A program made the position numbers and the translations under genes. A model generated the notes under the pieces. The model had not been told where the DNA came from and did not search any database. It worked only from the letters and a program-made list of their open reading frames with translations. 64,000 nt of DNA. Origin: Paraconexibacter algicola. Its GTDB lineage: Bacteria > Actinomycetota > Thermoleophilia > Solirubrobacterales > Solirubrobacteraceae. Of the stretch, positions 24,255 through 33,099 are shown piece by piece (positions within the stretch are counted from its first letter, which is position 1; every line of letters starts with the position of its first letter). The stretch lies in contig NZ_PYYB01000004.1 of NCBI RefSeq assembly GCF_003044185.1, forward strand, positions 62,001 to 126,000, given 5' to 3'.

Positions 24255-26171
24255 TCAGGGCAGGATCGTGATCTTCGAGGACACGCGACTGACGTTCCCG
24301 GAGCCGTCCACGGCCCGGGCGGCGACGAGCAGCAACGCCGGCGGGAGCCGCGGCCCGATCTTGAACCGCCACGACCGCTTGCCGACCGCGACGTTGCGGA
24401 ACGCGCGCAGCTGGCAGTTGAACGTCGGGCGGAAGCGGTCGCCGTCGAGGAAGAAGCAGCGACCGACGCTGTTGACGTACGTCACGGCGATCTCGACCTT
24501 GAGGATCCCGGAGCCGCCGCGGTCGGTCGTGACGCCGCGGATCGTGCGGCGCGTCCGCGAGGTCGAGACGCTCGTGATCCGCGCGCGGGGCCGGATCCGG
24601 TCGAGCGTGAGACGGAAGGTGCGACCGATCGGATCGGGGAGGATGCCCGGCCCGGTGGCCCGGATCGTGATCGAGCGGCCGGGCCGGCGCAGCGACACGG
24701 TCGGCCCGCACGTGAACGGCACCCCGAGGTCGACGCGGCACAGGTACCGCGTCGCGCCGGGGTCGTCCGCGCCGACCGTCACGGAGCGGGACGTGCGGTC
24801 GACGCTCGAGGTGCGCGCGGGGACGAGTCGGCGGACGAACACGTCCGCCAGCGCGTCCGGGACCCCCGGGACGAGGTTCGTGGCGGTGCTGACGAAGCCG
24901 ACGGTCTCCCCGTCGTTGGTGATCGTCGGGCGCTGCAGCAGCTGACCGGTCAGCTCGGGCTGGCGGCGGCCGCCGTCGTTGGCGACCGAGGCGATCGTCG
25001 TGGTGAAGGTGCGCAGGTCGCGCACGAAGATGTCGGCGCCCACGCCGTCGCCGTCCCGCGCGAGGTTCGTGGCGAACGACTGGAACGCGACATGCCGCCC
25101 GGACGGCGTGATCACGGGGGAGACCGAGTCGTTGTTCCCCTGGACGCTCGAGCTGCTCGAGCTGACCAGCCGGGTCGTCTCCTCGCGGCGGTCGCGGACG
25201 AAGACGTCCGAGCGGCGGTTGATGTCGTTGGGGACGAGGTTCGACGCCTCGGAGTCGAACACGACGAGCCGACCGGTCGCGTCGAGGTCGCTGACCATGC
25301 GGAACGGCGCGGTCACCGCCCGGTTCTGCTGGCGGCCGTTGGTGCTGACGCTCACGCGCGAGGTCTCGCGGCGGACGAGGTCGCGCACGAACACGTCGGC
25401 TTGGCGGTTGGTGTCCTCGTCGACGAGCGTGTTCGCGGCCGACTCGAACGACACCACGCGGCCGTTGGCGCTGATCGCGGGCGTCGAGGACCGGAACCGG
25501 GCCTGCTCGCCGTCGGTGCTGACGCTGACCCGCTCGGTCTGCCCGGTGAGGAGGTCACGGACGAACACGTCGGTCTGGCCGTTGGAGTCGCCGTTGACGA
25601 GGTCCGAGGCGTCGGACTCGAACACGACGTAGCGGCCGTCGGCGGAGATGTCCGCGTTGCGCGACGCGCGGTTGCCGAGCGTGCCCGACGGCGTGACGCT
25701 GACCGGGAGGACCCGGCCGATCCCGTCGCGGACGAACACGTCGGAGGCGCCGTTGCCGTCCCCGGGGACGAGGTTCGTCGCGTCGGAGGTGAACACGACG
25801 CGCTGTCCGTCACGGGACATCGCCGGGTCGGTCGAGGCCCCGTCGGCGCCCGTGCCGTCCGGGGTGGCGGAGACGAGGCGCCGCTCACCGGAGACGCCGT
25901 CGAGGACGACGACGTCCGCGATCGGGCCGTTGAGCTCGTCGCCCGGGACGATCCCGGTGGAGGTCGTCGTGAACGCGATGACCCGCCCCGTGGTGCTGAG
26001 GAACGGCTCGGCGCTCGACCCGTTGGCCGGCACGCCGCCGGACTGGGTCGAGATCTGCAGCGTCCGCGGCTGCACGACCGCGCCGTGGGCGACGCCGACC
26101 AGCGGGACCCCGAGGGCGACGGTGACGGTGAGGAGGGTGCGGCGCGGATGCCGGCGCAGGACAGCGATCAC
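24255..26171 (-). CDS. secreted 7-bladed TolB/PD40-like beta-propeller with calcium-type loops
   Basis: 638 residues, GTG start overlapping the previous stop. It has a signal peptide (RRTLLTVTVALGVPLVGVAHG). Seven repeats each end in D-V/I-F/V-V-R/L-D/R (for example DVFVRDLLTG, DVFVRDLVRR, DIFVRDLRTF). Each carries an Asp/Asn-rich turn of the type GDSNGQTD, GDGNGASD, EDTNRQAD, NDINRRSD. Blades also share S-x-D-G-R-x-V-x-F, the PD40/TolB signature. These turns resemble calcium-binding D-x-N/D-x-D/G loops. The C-terminal ~200 residues are two Ig-like beta domains (CRVDLGVPFTC... and RARITSVSTSRTRRTIRG). It is a probable envelope scaffold or adhesion protein; no enzymatic motif seen. Confidence 0.78.
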   Translation of the reverse strand: MIAVLRRHPRRTLLTVTVALGVPLVGVAHGAVVQPRTLQISTQSGGVPANGSSAEPFLSTTGRVIAFTTTSTGIVPGDELNGPIADVVVLDGVSGERRLVSATPDGTGADGASTDPAMSRDGQRVVFTSDATNLVPGDGNGASDVFVRDGIGRVLPVSVTPSGTLGNRASRNADISADGRYVVFESDASDLVNGDSNGQTDVFVRDLLTGQTERVSVSTDGEQARFRSSTPAISANGRVVSFESAANTLVDEDTNRQADVFVRDLVRRETSRVSVSTNGRQQNRAVTAPFRMVSDLDATGRLVVFDSEASNLVPNDINRRSDVFVRDRREETTRLVSSSSSSVQGNNDSVSPVITPSGRHVAFQSFATNLARDGDGVGADIFVRDLRTFTTTIASVANDGGRRQPELTGQLLQRPTITNDGETVGFVSTATNLVPGVPDALADVFVRRLVPARTSSVDRTSRSVTVGADDPGATRYLCRVDLGVPFTCGPTVSLRRPGRSITIRATGPGILPDPIGRTFRLTLDRIRPRARITSVSTSRTRRTIRGVTTDRGGSGILKVEIAVTYVNSVGRCFFLDGDRFRPTFNCQLRAFRNVAVGKRSWRFKIGPRLPPALLLVAARAVDGSGNVSRVSSKITILP

Positions 26172-27136
26172 GAGCCCGGCGCCTCACGTCCGGGCTGGGC
26201 CGACGGCTCGGCGCCCTGCGGGACGTCCGGCGAGGCGGGCGCCTCGGCGACCGGGGTCGACGGTGCGGCGGGGGCCGACGGCGCGGGCCGCGACGGGCGC
26301 GACGGCTGCTGCGGGGTCCGGACAGGCTGCCGCACCGGGGCGCTCGGCGCGGCGGCCGCGGGCGCGGACACGACCGGGGCGGCGGCGACGGCGGCCCCGC
26401 CGCCCCCGGTGGCCGGGGCGGCGGCCGCGGCGGCGCGACGCGCCGCGCGGCGCGAGCGGCTGACGGCCCGGGCGGCGCTGCGGCGGGCCGCGCGGTTCTC
26501 GGCGGCGGCGCCGCGCTCCTGCTGGCTGATCGTCTGCTCGGTGAACCCGGTCGTGCCCGCGACGTCCGCGGGGGCGGCGACGGTGACGGCCGGCTCGTCG
26601 GAGGAGAACGTCCCGGCCGCGGCGGCAACGCCCAGTGCGGCGACCGCGACCACGGCCACGCCGCCCGCGTAGAGGGTCGAGCGGTTGCGGGTCGCGCGGA
26701 TCGGGGCGAATCGCGGGACGGTCGACGCAGGGACGACGGCGACCGGTGCGCCCTCGGCAGGTGCCCACGCGTCGGATGCGTCGGCCGCGGCGACGGAAGC
26801 GGGAGCCGCGGTCGCCCACGGGTTCGCGGACGTGGCGGGAGCGGCCGCGGCGGCGACCGCCCACGGGTTCCCGGACCGGGCGGGCTCGCCACCGTCGGCC
26901 GCGACGGCGGGGGCCGGGGCGTCGACGGCCGCGGCCGGCACCGCGTCGGCGACGACCCAGCTGCTGGCGTCGTGCGCGGACGCCGGCCGCGCCGCGTCGG
27001 CGGGCAGCCACGGGGTCGACGTGGCCTGCGGGCCGGAGGGCGTCGCGGCCGCAGCCGTCGCCGTCGCCCCGTCCGGCTCGTCGGCGCGCGGGACCCAGGG
27101 GGACGCCGCGCGCGGAGTGTGCTCTGCCCCGCTCAT
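26168..27136 (-). CDS. single-pass Ala/Pro-rich membrane protein with repeated Trp motifs
   Basis: 322 residues. The ATG at 27136 is chosen because the longer start adds an unrelated Arg-rich leader. The cytoplasmic part (1-150) is disordered, Ala/Pro-rich, and carries six spaced Trp motifs: SPWVPR, TPWLPAD, SSWVVAD, NPWAVAA, NPWATAA, DAWAPAE. One transmembrane helix (about 155-176) is followed by an Arg-rich helix (RAARRSAARAVSRSRRAARR) and a long Pro/Ser/Ala tail outside. It overlaps the propeller gene by GTGA, so the two are co-made. The layout matches the protein at 22757. The Trp motifs may be docking sites for a cytoplasmic partner. Confidence 0.65.
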   Translation of the reverse strand: MSGAEHTPRAASPWVPRADEPDGATATAAAATPSGPQATSTPWLPADAARPASAHDASSWVVADAVPAAAVDAPAPAVAADGGEPARSGNPWAVAAAAAPATSANPWATAAPASVAAADASDAWAPAEGAPVAVVPASTVPRFAPIRATRNRSTLYAGGVAVVAVAALGVAAAAGTFSSDEPAVTVAAPADVAGTTGFTEQTISQQERGAAAENRAARRSAARAVSRSRRAARRAAAAAAPATGGGGAAVAAAPVVSAPAAAAPSAPVRQPVRTPQQPSRPSRPAPSAPAAPSTPVAEAPASPDVPQGAEPSAQPGREAPGS

Positions 27137-27188
27137 CCCGTGAATGCAACCACGTCGGGCGGCTGTCTGCATCGGTCCGGCTCGTGGA

Positions 27189-28658
27189 TCAGTCGCGGCG
27201 CAGATACCCGCGCGCCTCGCGGACGAGGTCGCGTTCCAGCGCGACCGTGGCGACCGCGGTGGCCGCGACGAAGGTCGCGAGCTCGGCGATCGTCACCAGA
27301 CCCCGCGCGGAGGCCCCGTCCAGCAGCCGCAGCCCGAGGGTGACGGCCGTCGCGACGAGGGCCGGGGCGAACGCGCGGACGCAGTGCGCCAGGGTCCGGA
27401 ACGCCGGGAAGATGCGCCGTAGGAACCAGAACCGGGCGAGCACGACGACCACGGTCTGCACGAGAAATCCCACGGCGAGCCCCTCGAGTCCCTCGAGCAG
27501 GATCAGCGGGAGCGTCACGACGAGGAACGCGACGAGCGTCAGCCCGGCCGCGACGGCCATCGGCCGCGTGTCGTCCCGGGCCCGCAGGATGCTGTCCCAG
27601 TTGAACCCCAGGTGGTTGACCGCGGCGGCGACCCCGAACGCCTCGAGGACCGGGATCGCGTCGCCCCAGCGGTCCTGGCCGAGCACGAAGTGCACGAGGT
27701 CCCCGGCGAACACCGCGAGCCCGAGCCCGAACGGCGCCGCCCACAGCAGCGCGATGCGGTTCGCCTTGGTGAACACCTCCTGCAGCACCTCGGTCCGGTC
27801 GGCGACCGCGCAGATCGCCGGGTAGAGGGTGCCGGAGACGATCTGGTCGACGCGGTCGGCGAACTGCGAGATCGAGGCCGCGAGCGTCACGACGCCGGCC
27901 GCGGCGATCCCGAGGTGCGCGGTCGTCGCGGTGATCGTCCCCTGCGCGATGACGATCGCGCTGCCGGACGCGAGCAGCAGCGGGATCGAGAACGACGCGT
28001 AGCTGCGCAGCGTCCCGCGGTCGTAGCGCAGGCGCAGCGGGTACGGGCACGAGCGGACGCTCACGATCGCCGACGCCCACCCGCCCGCCACGACGGCGAG
28101 CACGAGCGCCCAGTAGCCGGCCCCGGCGATCGCCAGCGCGATCGCCACGACGAACGAGACGAGCGGGTCGACCGCCTGCAGCAGCCGCTGCTTGAGGAAC
28201 TCCAGCCGCCGGTAGTAGATCCACAGCGGCGCCTGCAGCACCAGCGCGGGCATCACGCAGAGCAGCACGTAGCCGGGCAGCACGATCTCCGACGGGGCGA
28301 ACGTGACCGCGATCACCGGGATCGCGCCGGCGAGCACGAGCGTGAACAGGGCCGTGAACGCGAGCTCAAGCGTGAACGCCTTCTGGAAGGCGAGCTGCTG
28401 GTCGGGGTCGTCCTGCTGGATGTACTTGTCGCCGATCCCGACCTGCTTGAGCCACAGCAGCGTGCCGAGCGAGATGATCAGGACACCCCAGATCCCGTAG
28501 TCGTCGGGCTCCAGGAAGCGGGCGAGGATGACGCCGCGCAGCAGGCCCAGCGCGGCGAGCGCGACGAGGAAGACGCTGTTGACGAGCGTGCCGCGTGCCG
28601 CGACGACCCGCAGGCTGCGGCCGCGCAGGTCGAAGCGCTGGGAGCCGGGGCTGCTCAC
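27189..28658 (-). CDS. Wzx-type polysaccharide flippase, copy 2
   Basis: 489 residues from a GTG preceded by GGAGGG, a good SD; it overlaps the upstream GT2 stop. Its N-terminus has LVNSVFLVALAALGLLRGVILARFLEPDDYGIWGV, the classic flippase helix 1 with R-F-L-x-P-x-D-Y-G. It has about 12-14 helices and YYRRLEFLKQRLLQAVDP in a cytoplasmic loop. The RDDTRPMAVAAGLT loop is also typical of the Wzx/PST group. It is expected to export undecaprenyl-linked repeat units made by its neighbours. Confidence 0.9.
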   Translation of the reverse strand: MSSPGSQRFDLRGRSLRVVAARGTLVNSVFLVALAALGLLRGVILARFLEPDDYGIWGVLIISLGTLLWLKQVGIGDKYIQQDDPDQQLAFQKAFTLELAFTALFTLVLAGAIPVIAVTFAPSEIVLPGYVLLCVMPALVLQAPLWIYYRRLEFLKQRLLQAVDPLVSFVVAIALAIAGAGYWALVLAVVAGGWASAIVSVRSCPYPLRLRYDRGTLRSYASFSIPLLLASGSAIVIAQGTITATTAHLGIAAAGVVTLAASISQFADRVDQIVSGTLYPAICAVADRTEVLQEVFTKANRIALLWAAPFGLGLAVFAGDLVHFVLGQDRWGDAIPVLEAFGVAAAVNHLGFNWDSILRARDDTRPMAVAAGLTLVAFLVVTLPLILLEGLEGLAVGFLVQTVVVVLARFWFLRRIFPAFRTLAHCVRAFAPALVATAVTLGLRLLDGASARGLVTIAELATFVAATAVATVALERDLVREARGYLRRD

Positions 28659-29611
28659 GAGCCCTCCCGACGGGCCGCGAGACGGGCGGCCAGGAGCGCG
28701 TGGGCGCGGTCGCGCCGCCAGCCGTACCCGGCCGGGGCCAGGCGCGCCGCGACGGTGAGCGCGGCGGACCGCACGCCGCCCGCGCCGACCGCCAGCGCCC
28801 ACCACGCGGCGGTGCGCGCCGGCCCGAGACGGCGGCGCGACCAGGCGTGCGCCGCGCGCTGGCTGCGCTGCAGACGCCCGGCGCCCCACGCCTGCGTGGT
28901 CGACGCGGCGACGTGGTGCTCGACCACCGCGTCGGGCACGTAGCGGGTCGGGGCCCCGGCCCGGGCGGCGCGCCAGCAGAGGTCGAGGTCCTCCGCGTAC
29001 ATCCACATCGACGGGTCGAAGCCGCCCAGCCGCTCCCACAGCGCGCGCGGCAGCAGCAGGAACGCGCCGTGCGCCCAGTCGACGGTGCGCCCCGCGCCCG
29101 GATCCCAGGCGCCCTCCAATGCGAGCCGCCGCGCCTCGCCCGGAAGGACCCGCGCGAGGCCGAGGTCGACCGCCGCGACCTGCCGCAGCGACGGGAACGG
29201 GTGCACGCTGTGCTGGATCCCGCCGCCCGGGGTGCGCAGGCATGGCGCGAGCACCGCGTCCCCGTGCCGGGCGGCCGCGGCCAGCAACGCGTCGAGCGCG
29301 CCCGGGGTCACCGCGGTGTCCGCGTTCGCGACGGCCACGTACGGCGTCCGGGCCCCGGCCAGCGCGACGTTCGCGGCCGTGCCGAACCCGGGGTTGTCGG
29401 GTCGCTCCACGAGCGCCGCCCACGGATGGGCGTCGCGCACCAGGGCGGGGGAGCCGTCACCCGAGCCGTTGTCCACGACGACGACCGCGGCGCGCCCCGC
29501 GACGTGCTCGGGCTCGAGCGCGCGCAGGCACGCGTCGAGGAGGTCCCGCGTGTTCCACGAGACGACGGCGACGGTCACGGCGGGTGCGGCGTGCGCGGAC
29601 AACGGGCCCAT
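28655..29611 (-). CDS. glycosyltransferase family 2 (WbbL-like rhamnosyltransferase type)
   Basis: 318 residues from ATG 29611. ATG 29635 is also in frame but sits on the divergent promoter. Motifs are VTVAVVSWNTRDLLDACL, VVVVDNGSGDGS, the DxD-equivalent VANADTAVTP, FLLLPRALWERLGGFD and the catalytic-base segment MYAEDLDLCWRA. This profile is that of dTDP-rhamnosyltransferases such as WbbL, although the donor cannot be proved from sequence. The C-terminal ~60 residues are basic with a possible amphipathic helix. It is the first gene of a two-gene operon with the flippase. Confidence 0.88.
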   Translation of the reverse strand: MGPLSAHAAPAVTVAVVSWNTRDLLDACLRALEPEHVAGRAAVVVVDNGSGDGSPALVRDAHPWAALVERPDNPGFGTAANVALAGARTPYVAVANADTAVTPGALDALLAAAARHGDAVLAPCLRTPGGGIQHSVHPFPSLRQVAAVDLGLARVLPGEARRLALEGAWDPGAGRTVDWAHGAFLLLPRALWERLGGFDPSMWMYAEDLDLCWRAARAGAPTRYVPDAVVEHHVAASTTQAWGAGRLQRSQRAAHAWSRRRLGPARTAAWWALAVGAGGVRSAALTVAARLAPAGYGWRRDRAHALLAARLAARREGS

Positions 29612-29632
29612 CCTCGCAGGCGCGCCCTCGGG

Positions 29633-29638
29633 CATACT
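29633..29638 (+). promoter_or_regulatory. -10 element CATACT for the GT4 at 29645
   Basis: CATACT lies 6 bases before the GTG at 29645. It is a TANNNT variant with the first T replaced by C. Confidence 0.4.
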
Positions 29639-29644
29639 CGCCGC

Positions 29645-30655
29645 GTGATCGCGATCGACGCGCGCGCCGCGGTGCGCCCCGAGCTCGGCGGGGTCGAGCG
29701 CTGGGCCCGCGAGCTGGTCGCGCGGCTGCCCGCGCACGCCCCCGGCCGCTACCGGGTGCTGGCGCCGCCCGCCGCGCTGGCGCACCGCGCCGGCCACGTC
29801 TGGGAGCAGGCGTGGCTGCCGCTGCGGGCCGCCCGCCACGAGGCGCTGCTGTGCCCGGCGAACCTCGCGCCGCTGGGGTCTCCGCGCACGACCGTGATCG
29901 TCCACGACGCGGCGGCGCTGCGGGACCCGTCCTGGTACAGCCCCGCCTACGTCCGCCTCCAGCGGTTGCTGCTGCCGCGGATCGTCGCGGGAGCGGCACG
30001 CGTGCTGACCGTCTCCGCCTTCTCGGCGCGCGAGCTGCGCGAGCTGCTCGGGGTCGACGCGACCGTCGTGCCCGGCGGGGTGGGGGAGGCGTTCCGGCCC
30101 GTCGACGACGCGGCGGTCGCCGCCGCGACCACGGCGGTCGGCCTCGAGCCCGGCGCGCCCTACGTGCTGACCGTCGCGAGCCGCACCGCGCGCAAGAACC
30201 TCGCCGCCCTCGGGCCCGCCGCCCGGCGCCTGGCCGGGGAGGGGGTGACGGTCGTCGCGGTCGGCGGCGACCGGCCGCAGTTCCGGGCCGAGCCCGCGGT
30301 CGCCGGGATCCGCGAGCTCGGCCCGGTCGCGGACGGCCACCTTCCCGGGCTCTACGCGGGGGCGGGCGCGTTCGTGCTGCCGTCCCGCTACGAGGGCCTC
30401 GGCCTGCCGTGCCTGGAGGCGATGGCGTGCGGGACACCGGTCGTCGCCGCGCGCGCCGCCGCGTTGCCGGAGACCTGCGGCGGCGCGGCCCGGCTCGTCG
30501 ACCCCGACGACCACGAGGGCTTCACGGCCGCGCTGCTGGACGTCCTGGCCGATCCGGCGCCGTGGCGCCGCCGGGGGCTCGCGCACGTCGCGGGTCGCGG
30601 CTGGGATGCCACCGCCGCGGCGGTCCACGCCGCGATCGCGCTCAGGCCGCGCTGA
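29645..30655 (+). CDS. glycosyltransferase family 4 (mannosyltransferase type)
   Basis: 336 residues. It begins with IAIDARAAVRPELGGVERWARELV (Gly-rich acceptor loop) and has TVIVHDAAALRDPSWYSP and RVLTVSAFSARELRELLG. The donor domain contains VLTVASRTARKNLAAL and the EX7E motif EGLGLPCLEAMACG. This is the GT4 subtype common in mannan and capsule loci. It is a single-gene unit on the plus strand, divergent from the WbbL-like gene. Its 3' end overlaps the MBL hydrolase gene tail-to-tail by 14 bases. Confidence 0.9.
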   Translation: MIAIDARAAVRPELGGVERWARELVARLPAHAPGRYRVLAPPAALAHRAGHVWEQAWLPLRAARHEALLCPANLAPLGSPRTTVIVHDAAALRDPSWYSPAYVRLQRLLLPRIVAGAARVLTVSAFSARELRELLGVDATVVPGGVGEAFRPVDDAAVAAATTAVGLEPGAPYVLTVASRTARKNLAALGPAARRLAGEGVTVVAVGGDRPQFRAEPAVAGIRELGPVADGHLPGLYAGAGAFVLPSRYEGLGLPCLEAMACGTPVVAARAAALPETCGGAARLVDPDDHEGFTAALLDVLADPAPWRRRGLAHVAGRGWDATAAAVHAAIALRPR

Positions 30656-31643
30656 ACCGCACGACGCCGTCGTCGCCGACGTCCTCGCGGACGCGGCCGT
30701 CGGCGAGCAGCAGGTCGGTGTGGCCGAGCACCTCGCTGAGGGTCAGCAGCGCCTGGCTCTCGGCCGCGTCGCCCCACATCCGGCGCGCGACCTCGTGCGC
30801 GCTCAGCGGCTCGTCCTCCACGAGCCGCGCGATCTTCGCGGCGCGGCGCTCGTGCAGCCGCTCGCGGTCCGCGACGAGCGCGCGATGGTCGGCGAACGGC
30901 TCGCCGTGACCGGGCAGCACGAGCTCCAGGTCGGTGGCCGCCGTGGTCCGCATCGACGCGATGTAGGTCGCCAGCGCGTGCGGGCGCGGCGCGTCGGCGG
31001 GCCGGCCGAGCGGCCGCTGGATCAGCGGGTTGGAGCTGATGTGGGCGAGCAGGTGGTCGCCGCCGAGCAGCACCCCGCGCGCCTCGTCCAGCAGCACGGT
31101 GTCCGAGGGGCTGTGCCCGGGCCGGTGCAGCACCCGCAGCGTGCGCCCCGCGAACTCGAGCGTGCCGCCGTCCGGCAGCGGGCGGTCCACCGGGCAGGCG
31201 CCGCCCCAGCCCCGGAACGCGTGGGAGACCGCGGCCAGTGCGTTGGCGACCGGTCGGGGCACCCCGTGGGCCGCGAGCAGCAGCTGCGTGAACTCCTCGT
31301 CGAGCACGGTCTCCTGCGCGTACCCGGCCAGCCACGGGGCCAGGGCGTCGAGCGCGCAGACCTCCGCGCCCGAGCGGCGGGCGAGGATGCCCGCGAGCCC
31401 CTGGTGGTCGGCGTGCTGGTGGGTGATGACGATCCGCTCGAGGTCCTCGACGCGCCGGCCGTGCGCCGCGAGCGCGCGCTCGAGCTCGTCGAGCGCGCGG
31501 CCGGAGTTCGGCCCGCAGTCGACGAGCGTCAGCGGCTCGTCCTCGATCAGGTAGCAGTTGACCCGTCCGACGAGGAACGGGGTCGGGATGGGGAGGGCGT
31601 GGATGCCGACGGCGCGGGCGCCCGCCCACGGGTCGCCGCTCAC
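30642..31643 (-). CDS. MBL-fold metallo-hydrolase
   Basis: 333 residues, GTG start overlapping the phosphomutase stop (GTGA). The metal site is complete: VITHQHADHQGL (H-x-H-x-D-H), then HRPGHSPSDTVLL and VLLGGDHLLAH for the later His/Asp ligands, and LVLPGHGEPF near the end. A winged-helix-like C-terminal region (RLHERRAAKIARLVEDEP...TLSEVLGHTDLLLADGRV) is typical of the subgroup related to lactamase-B2 proteins that hydrolyse thioesters or lactones. Coupling to a sugar phosphomutase is unexplained. The substrate is unknown. Confidence 0.85.
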   Translation of the reverse strand: MSGDPWAGARAVGIHALPIPTPFLVGRVNCYLIEDEPLTLVDCGPNSGRALDELERALAAHGRRVEDLERIVITHQHADHQGLAGILARRSGAEVCALDALAPWLAGYAQETVLDEEFTQLLLAAHGVPRPVANALAAVSHAFRGWGGACPVDRPLPDGGTLEFAGRTLRVLHRPGHSPSDTVLLDEARGVLLGGDHLLAHISSNPLIQRPLGRPADAPRPHALATYIASMRTTAATDLELVLPGHGEPFADHRALVADRERLHERRAAKIARLVEDEPLSAHEVARRMWGDAAESQALLTLSEVLGHTDLLLADGRVREDVGDDGVVRFSAA

Positions 31644-33019
31644 GCGCGGATCACGCCGAGCACCTCGTCGCGCTTGGCCTCCATGTCCGCCTGCGAGACG
31701 AGCGACTCCAGGCACAGGCGCAGCAGCGGCTCGGTGTTCGACATCCGCACGTTGAAGTGCCAGTCGTCGAAGTCGACCGACACGCCGTCGACGTGCGTGA
31801 CGGTCGCGCCGGGCCGGGAGCCGTAGAGCTCCTCGATCTCCTTCGCCTTGGCGGGCCCGTCCGCGACGGTCGAGTTGACCTCGCCGGAGATGAAGTACTT
31901 CGCGCGGTAGGGGGCGAGCAGCTCGCTGAGCGCCTTCCCCTCGACGGAGAGCTTCTCGAGGATCAGCAGCGCCGGGATCGTGCCGGAGTCCGCGCAGTAG
32001 AAGTCCCGGAAGTAGTAGTGGCCGGAGACCTCGCCGCCGAACAGCGAGCCCTCGCGCTTCATCCGGCCCTTGAAGAAGGCGTGGCCGACGCGGTTGATGT
32101 GCGCCGTGCCGCCCGCGGCCGTCACGGTGTCGGCGACCGCGTAGGAGGCGCGCGCGTCGTAGAGGATCGCCTCGCCCGGGGACTTCGCGAGCAGGTGCTC
32201 GGCGAGGATCGCGGTGAGGAAGTCGCCGTCGACGAACTCGCCGGTGTCGTCGATGAAGAAGCAGCGGTCCGCGTCGCCGTCCCAGGCGATCCCGAGGTCG
32301 GCGCCGGTCTCCTTGACCTTGGCGATGATGAACTCGCGGTTCTCGGGGAGCAGCGGGTTGGGCTCGTGGTCGGGGAAGTTCCCGTCCGGCGTCCAGTAGG
32401 TCTCGATCAGCTCGATCGGCAGGCGATCGAGGACGGGGCCGACCATCGGCCCGGCCATGCCGTTGCCGCCGTCGACGACGACCTTCAGCGGCCGCACGTT
32501 CGCGGGGTCGATGAACGAGAGCGCCTTGTCGAAGAACTCGGCGTACAGGTCGACGTCCTGCACCGTGCCCGGCTGGGCGGCGGGCTCGCCGAGGCCCTCC
32601 TCGATGAGCCGGCGGATGTCCTGGATGCCCTCGTCGCCGCTGAGGGCGATCGCGCCGCGCTTGACGAGCTTCGCGCCCGTGTACGCCTTCGGGTTGTGCG
32701 AGGCGGTGCACATCAGGCCGCCGTCGAGCTCGCGCGAGCCGACGAGGTGGTAGAGCATCTCGGTGCCGACCTGGCCGGCGTCGAGCACCGACGCCCCCTC
32801 CGCCACCATGCCGGCGCGGTATCGGCCCGCGAGCTCCGGCGCCGTGAGACGCATGTCGCGCCCGAGGCCGAGACGGACGTCGGAGACCGGCTTGCCCTCG
32901 AGTCCGGCGATGACCCGGGCGAACGCCCGGCCGATGGCCTCGGCGACGTCACCGGTGATCTGCTCGCCGTAGAGGCCGCGGACGTCGTAGGCCTTGAAGA
33001 TCTCGGGAGGCACGCTCAT
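31640..33019 (-). CDS. manB: phosphomannomutase/phosphoglucomutase
   Basis: 459 residues, full length. It interconverts mannose or glucose 6-phosphate and 1-phosphate to feed GDP-mannose, UDP- or CDP-glucose. The phosphoserine loop is CTASHNPK (Ser107), the Mg site DGDADRCF, the sugar-binding loop GEVSGHYYF, and the phosphate-binding loop near the end VRMSNTEPLLRL. The N-terminal YDVRGLYGEQ is family-typical. Whether mannose or glucose is preferred cannot be read. The ATG follows a TAGGAT hexamer by 6 bases. It heads a two-gene unit with the MBL hydrolase. Confidence 0.93.
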   Translation of the reverse strand: MSVPPEIFKAYDVRGLYGEQITGDVAEAIGRAFARVIAGLEGKPVSDVRLGLGRDMRLTAPELAGRYRAGMVAEGASVLDAGQVGTEMLYHLVGSRELDGGLMCTASHNPKAYTGAKLVKRGAIALSGDEGIQDIRRLIEEGLGEPAAQPGTVQDVDLYAEFFDKALSFIDPANVRPLKVVVDGGNGMAGPMVGPVLDRLPIELIETYWTPDGNFPDHEPNPLLPENREFIIAKVKETGADLGIAWDGDADRCFFIDDTGEFVDGDFLTAILAEHLLAKSPGEAILYDARASYAVADTVTAAGGTAHINRVGHAFFKGRMKREGSLFGGEVSGHYYFRDFYCADSGTIPALLILEKLSVEGKALSELLAPYRAKYFISGEVNSTVADGPAKAKEIEELYGSRPGATVTHVDGVSVDFDDWHFNVRMSNTEPLLRLCLESLVSQADMEAKRDEVLGVIRA

Positions 33020-33025
33020 GCGCGC

Positions 33026-33031
33026 ATCCTA
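33026..33031 (-). promoter_or_regulatory. -10 element TAGGAT (minus strand) for the phosphomutase gene
   Basis: Minus-strand TAGGAT lies 6 bases before the ATG at 33019 and has no SD between. Confidence 0.55.
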
Positions 33032-33099
33032 TGTCCGCGGGCGGCGTGCCGGAACTGCGGCGCTCCGGTCACCGTGCGGCGACCGAAGCGACGGACGCG

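Noticed and set aside
29611-29635. Longer start (ATG 29635) for the WbbL-like GT2
   Set aside because: It would place the start codon inside the -10 of the divergent gene and adds 8 residues before the conserved VTVAVVSWN strand without adding any family motif; ATG 29611 has a GCGAGG just upstream.
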